Shown here: positions 5,798 through 8,038 of the stretch, in pieces | Layout of the letters: each line of letters begins with the position of its first letter | Numbering within the stretch: the first letter of the stretch is position 1 | The notes under the pieces: model-generated | What the model was told of the DNA's origin: nothing | Database searches by the model: none | Seen by the model: only the letters and a program-made list of their open reading frames with translations | Assembly (NCBI GenBank): GCA_002789275.1 | Contig: PFSX01000004.1 | Coordinates: forward strand, 1 to 8,038 | Reading direction: 5' to 3' | DNA from: Candidatus Huberarchaeum crystalense | GTDB lineage: Archaea; Huberarchaeota; Huberarchaeia; Huberarchaeales; Huberarchaeaceae | DNA: 8,038 bases | Made by a program: the position numbers and the translations under genes

Positions 5798-6931
5798 ATG
5801 GTTCTAAATAAAAAAAAACTAAACAAAGGCCAAGCAAAAAAATCACAACTTAATAAATCAGATTTGGTTACATCTTTTGAAAAGAACAAAGATATGTTTG
5901 AATTTGAAAACAAAGACAAGCAAGTATCCTTTGAAGCAAACAAAAACACTTTTGAAAACAAAGACATACAAATGGCGCGCACTAAACCCAACAACAATAG
6001 TTCTTTTGGTTTGCTATTTTTTGCCGCAGGAATTGGATTTACATTTGTCTTATTGTTGATTTTTTTCATTGCTTTGTTGTTGGCGGGGGGTTTATATAGT
6101 AATAGTGATGGAAACAGGGTTTTGGCTTTTTTTGGTCAGGAAATTAAAGAAAATTCATTTGTGGTAGTTCCAATTTCAGGAAAAATTGGTAATTGCGATG
6201 GGTGCGCAGATGCTCAAAAAATTTCAAAATCACTATTAGATTTAAAAGATAACAAAAAAGTAAAAGCCATAATTTTAGATATAAACTCGCCTGGTGGGGG
6301 TGTGGCTGAAACAGAAGAAATAATATATGCTGTAAAAGAAGTCAAGCAAAACAAATTAATAGTCAGCGTTATTTCACAAAAAGGAGCATCTGGTGCATAT
6401 TTTATAGCGGGCGCAACTGACAAAATATTTGTGCATCCTCACGCAATTGTCGGGTCTCTCGGAGTAGTTATATCTTATAAATATTACCAAGAATTGTATG
6501 AAAAGATTGGCATTAATGTTTCAGTGTTTAAGTCAGGTGAAATGAAAGATATGGGTTCTAACTATAGGTCCCCAACTTCTGAAGAACAGAAACGTTTTCA
6601 AACAATTGTTGACAGTTTATATAATGACCTATTTAGTGAATTTACAGCAAATAGAAATATATCTTCTGAAAACTTAGAACTGATAAAAGCAGGAAGTATT
6701 TTTTTGGGAAATGAGGCGGTATCTTTTGGTTTGGCTGACAAAATCGGCGGACAAAAGCAAGCAGTTGATTATTTAAGCAAAATATTAAATATAACTAATC
6801 CCAACATTAAAGAATATAATATTGATAAAGCAAAAGATATTTTTAGCATAGATAATTTTGCGCGCGCAATAGGAGAAGGTATTGCAAACCAGATACTCAC
6901 CAATCAAAAACAAATAAATATTAAATCATAA
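5798..6931 (+). CDS. sppA: Signal peptide peptidase SppA, membrane-anchored serine protease (S49)
   Basis: A 377-residue protease expected to cleave leftover signal peptides or membrane proteins, with its catalytic domain outside the membrane. Residues 1-70 are charged and Lys/Asn-rich, followed by one hydrophobic segment (about 70-98). The S49 domain follows: SGKIG (127-131), DINSPGGG (161-168), the nucleophile Ser198 in GASGA and the general base Lys250 in GEMKDMGS. The Ser-Lys gap of 52 equals that of Bacillus SppA (Ser147/Lys199). The N-terminal region is unusually long and repeats FE-x-NKD-like blocks (27-32, 36-40, 45-50, 52-56). ATG at 5972 (Met59) is an alternative start that would remove them; neither start has a Shine-Dalgarno. 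The gene ends 1 bp before flpA, so the two are probably co-transcribed, although no functional link is known. Confidence 0.93.
   Translation: MVLNKKKLNKGQAKKSQLNKSDLVTSFEKNKDMFEFENKDKQVSFEANKNTFENKDIQMARTKPNNNSSFGLLFFAAGIGFTFVLLLIFFIALLLAGGLYSNSDGNRVLAFFGQEIKENSFVVVPISGKIGNCDGCADAQKISKSLLDLKDNKKVKAIILDINSPGGGVAETEEIIYAVKEVKQNKLIVSVISQKGASGAYFIAGATDKIFVHPHAIVGSLGVVISYKYYQELYEKIGINVSVFKSGEMKDMGSNYRSPTSEEQKRFQTIVDSLYNDLFSEFTANRNISSENLELIKAGSIFLGNEAVSFGLADKIGGQKQAVDYLSKILNITNPNIKEYNIDKAKDIFSIDNFARAIGEGIANQILTNQKQINIKS
5903..5966 (+). repeat. 48-bp-spaced in-frame repeat in the sppA N-terminal region
   Basis: TTTGAAAACAAAGACA occurs exactly at 5903-5918 and 5951-5966, 16 codons apart, and encodes FENKD twice. 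A weaker copy begins at 5876. Together they give the repeated FE-x-NKD blocks of the SppA tail. Confidence 0.75.
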
Positions 6932-6932
6932 T

Positions 6933-7574
6933 ATGCTGAAAAATCTACACAAGCAAGGAAATAGTTTTTACACAAAAAGCTCAACACCCGAGAAAAATTT
7001 TTATAATGAAGATTTGCTTATTATAAACTCAAACACCTTTTTTTTATGGAATCCTCGCAGATCAAAAATAGCAGCAGCAATGGTAAAAGGGATTCAAAAT
7101 TTAGGGTTTGAAGAATCATCAAAAATTTTATATCTTGGAGCAGCCCAAGGTCAAACAGTTTCGCATATTTCAGATATAGTACCTCAAGGTCAAATTTTTG
7201 CAGTTGAGATTTCTCCCATAGCAGCAAAACCTCTTTATTTTCTTGCAAAAGCAAGGCAAAACATAATTCCTATTATAGAAGACGCGCGCTTTCCTGAAAG
7301 ATATTCTGACTTGCCAAAAATGGATTTTGTATTTGAAGATGTAGCTGATTCTCAGCAAATTGAAATCTTGATCAACAACTGCAATTTGTTTTTGAAGCAA
7401 AAGGGATTTGCAATGATCGCAGTAAAGGCGCGCTCAATTGATGTGAGCAAGCCACCATATGAAATATTTAAAATGTGCGAAAAAAAACTCGCGCAACATT
7501 TTGCGATTTTACAAAAGCTTGATTTGTACCCTTTTGAAAAAGACCACTATTTATATTTTCTGCAATTTAAATAA
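6933..7574 (+). CDS. flpA: Fibrillarin-like rRNA/tRNA 2'-O-methyltransferase
   Basis: The S-adenosylmethionine-dependent catalytic subunit of the C/D-box guide RNP. With Nop5 and L7Ae it methylates ribose 2'-hydroxyls on rRNA and, in many archaea, tRNA. The 213 residues are slightly shorter than typical archaeal fibrillarin (about 225-230). Family signatures are WNPRRSKIAAAM (39-50), the SAM-binding motif YLGAAQGQTVSH (67-78), AVEISP (90-95), IIPIIEDAR (111-119), FEDVA (134-138), AVKARSID (163-170) and the C-terminal EKDHY (202-206). There is no Shine-Dalgarno; ATG follows the sppA TAA after a single T, implying translation from a shared mRNA. The usual archaeal neighbour, the nop5 gene, is not beside it in this window; the flanks are sppA and tRNA genes. 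Confidence 0.96.
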   Translation: MLKNLHKQGNSFYTKSSTPEKNFYNEDLLIINSNTFFLWNPRRSKIAAAMVKGIQNLGFEESSKILYLGAAQGQTVSHISDIVPQGQIFAVEISPIAAKPLYFLAKARQNIIPIIEDARFPERYSDLPKMDFVFEDVADSQQIEILINNCNLFLKQKGFAMIAVKARSIDVSKPPYEIFKMCEKKLAQHFAILQKLDLYPFEKDHYLYFLQFK

Positions 7575-7624
7575 TATATTTATTGTTTAATCTATTGTTT
7601 AACATTTGCATTTAAAAATTCTAT

Positions 7625-7697
7625 GGGCCTGTAGCGCAATGGACAGCGCACTCGGCTTCGGACCGAGCGGTTGTGGGTTCGAGTCCCTCCAGGCTCA
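7625..7697 (+). tRNA. tRNA-Arg (anticodon TCG)
   Basis: A 73-nt cloverleaf. The acceptor stem GGGCCTG/CAGGCTC has one G-U pair; the D stem is GCGC/GCGC; the anticodon stem is CTCGG/CCGAG with loop CTTCGGA, placing TCG at 7658-7660. The variable loop has 5 nt. The T arm is GTGGG-TTCGAGT-CCCTC with a U-U mismatch at the 50-64 pair, and the discriminator is A. CCA is not encoded. It would read CGN arginine codons, mainly CGA and by wobble others. It starts 50 bp after flpA and may share its transcript or use a TATA-like AATATATTTA at 7573-7582. Confidence 0.95.
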
Positions 7698-7724
7698 TTA
7701 ATATTCTTTTGTTTTATATAGTGT

Positions 7725-7748
7725 ATTTAATATAAAATTTAATATAAA
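7725..7748. repeat. 12-bp perfect tandem repeat between the tRNA genes
   Basis: ATTTAATATAAA occurs twice head to tail (7725-7736, 7737-7748). The rest of 7698-7874 is AT-rich, and I see no gene in it. Confidence 0.8.
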
Positions 7749-7831
7749 AAATAATAATTAGTCAAAATACAAAAAATTAATTCAAAAATTAATAAATTGC
7801 ATAAATAAATTTAGCGTAAAATTCAAAAAAA

Positions 7832-7839
7832 TTATATGT
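7832..7839 (+). promoter_or_regulatory. Candidate TATA box of tRNA-Leu
   Basis: TTATATGT lies about 36-43 nt before the tRNA-Leu gene, allowing a start site near 7862 and a short 5' leader for RNase P. Confidence is limited by the AT-rich background. Confidence 0.3.
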
Positions 7840-7874
7840 TAGTTTGATTTGTCTCTGACAAAAAAACCCGCAAA

Positions 7875-7957
7875 GCAAGGGTTCCCGAGTGGTCAAAGGG
7901 GACGGACTTAAGATCCGTTGGCATAAGTCTTCGCAGGTTCAAGTCCTGCCCCTTGCA
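7875..7957 (+). tRNA. tRNA-Leu (anticodon TAA)
   Basis: An 83-nt type II tRNA. The acceptor stem GCAAGGG/CCCTTGC is fully paired; the D arm has CCC/GGG; the anticodon stem ACGGA/TCCGT is fully paired, with loop CTTAAGA placing TAA at 7909-7911. The long variable arm TGGCATAAGTCTTC is characteristic of leucine and serine tRNAs. The T arm is GCAGG-TTCAAGT-CCTGC and the discriminator is A. CCA is not encoded. It decodes UUA and UUG, frequent leucine codons in an AT-rich genome. Confidence 0.96.
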
Positions 7958-7997
7958 TTATTGAATACTGTTGCGTGTTTTCACAACTCGCGCCTGC

Positions 7998-8010
7998 TCT
8001 TTATATAAAT
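7998..8010 (+). promoter_or_regulatory. Possible promoter for a gene beyond the window
   Basis: CTCTTTATATAAATATAA contains a strong TATA-like core about 30 nt before the window end. The region 7958-8038 contains no gene that I can see. Confidence 0.25.
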
Positions 8011-8038
8011 ATAATAATATTAACATAAATCTTCGCAG

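Noticed and set aside
5767..6069. N-terminal extension of the pyrophosphatase to 419 residues
   Set aside because: It lies antisense to the sppA start and coding sequence, has no family similarity, and the ATG at 5766 gives the standard N terminus.
8028..8038. CTTCGCAG at the window end, repeating part of tRNA-Leu (7929-7936)
   Set aside because: Eight bases only, cut by the window edge, with no tRNA structure before it.

Overview
The window is AT-rich (roughly 30% GC by eye, not counted) and archaeal. Three information-processing genes show this: the E subunit of the archaeal Glu-tRNA(Gln) amidotransferase (GatE), RNA polymerase subunit P (Rpo12) and fibrillarin (FlpA). Both tRNA genes lack an encoded CCA. 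Low GC, compact spacing, a shortened GatE and a bacterial-style helicase-nuclease fusion suggest a small-genome DPANN-type archaeon (Woesearchaeota/Pacearchaeota-like). That placement is inference; no search was possible.

Layout. At 1-110 there are two full units and one partial unit of a 42-44 bp direct repeat that runs into the 3' end of a minus-strand gene. Minus-strand 66-2657 encodes an 863-residue UvrD/AddA-like helicase with a C-terminal RecB-type PD-(D/E)XK nuclease. Its 5' end is a 55-bp tandem duplication (2620-2729). Minus-strand 2840-4267 is gatE. A divergent gap of 235 bp separates it from plus-strand rpoP (4503-4634), a 43-residue gene with a palindrome between its TATA box and start. 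4635-4809 holds a second pair of direct repeats carrying GTGCGCGCAC. Minus-strand 4810-5766 is a manganese-dependent inorganic pyrophosphatase (ppaC). It is divergent, across only 31 bp, from a plus-strand pair: an SppA-type membrane signal peptide peptidase (5798-6931) and, 1 bp further on, fibrillarin (6933-7574). tRNA-Arg(TCG) and tRNA-Leu(TAA) follow on the same strand. No gene-free stretch exceeds 300 bp.

How the genes relate. Most are housekeeping: Gln-tRNA formation, transcription, pyrophosphate removal, RNA 2'-O-methylation, membrane protein turnover and DNA end processing. Only sppA-flpA looks like an operon. I do not see a complete new multi-gene system. The unusual content is structural: GatE without its AspRS-like insertion, repeated short duplications at gene edges, strong over-representation of GCGCGC, a shared motif downstream of two minus-strand genes, and a candidate operator in front of rpoP.
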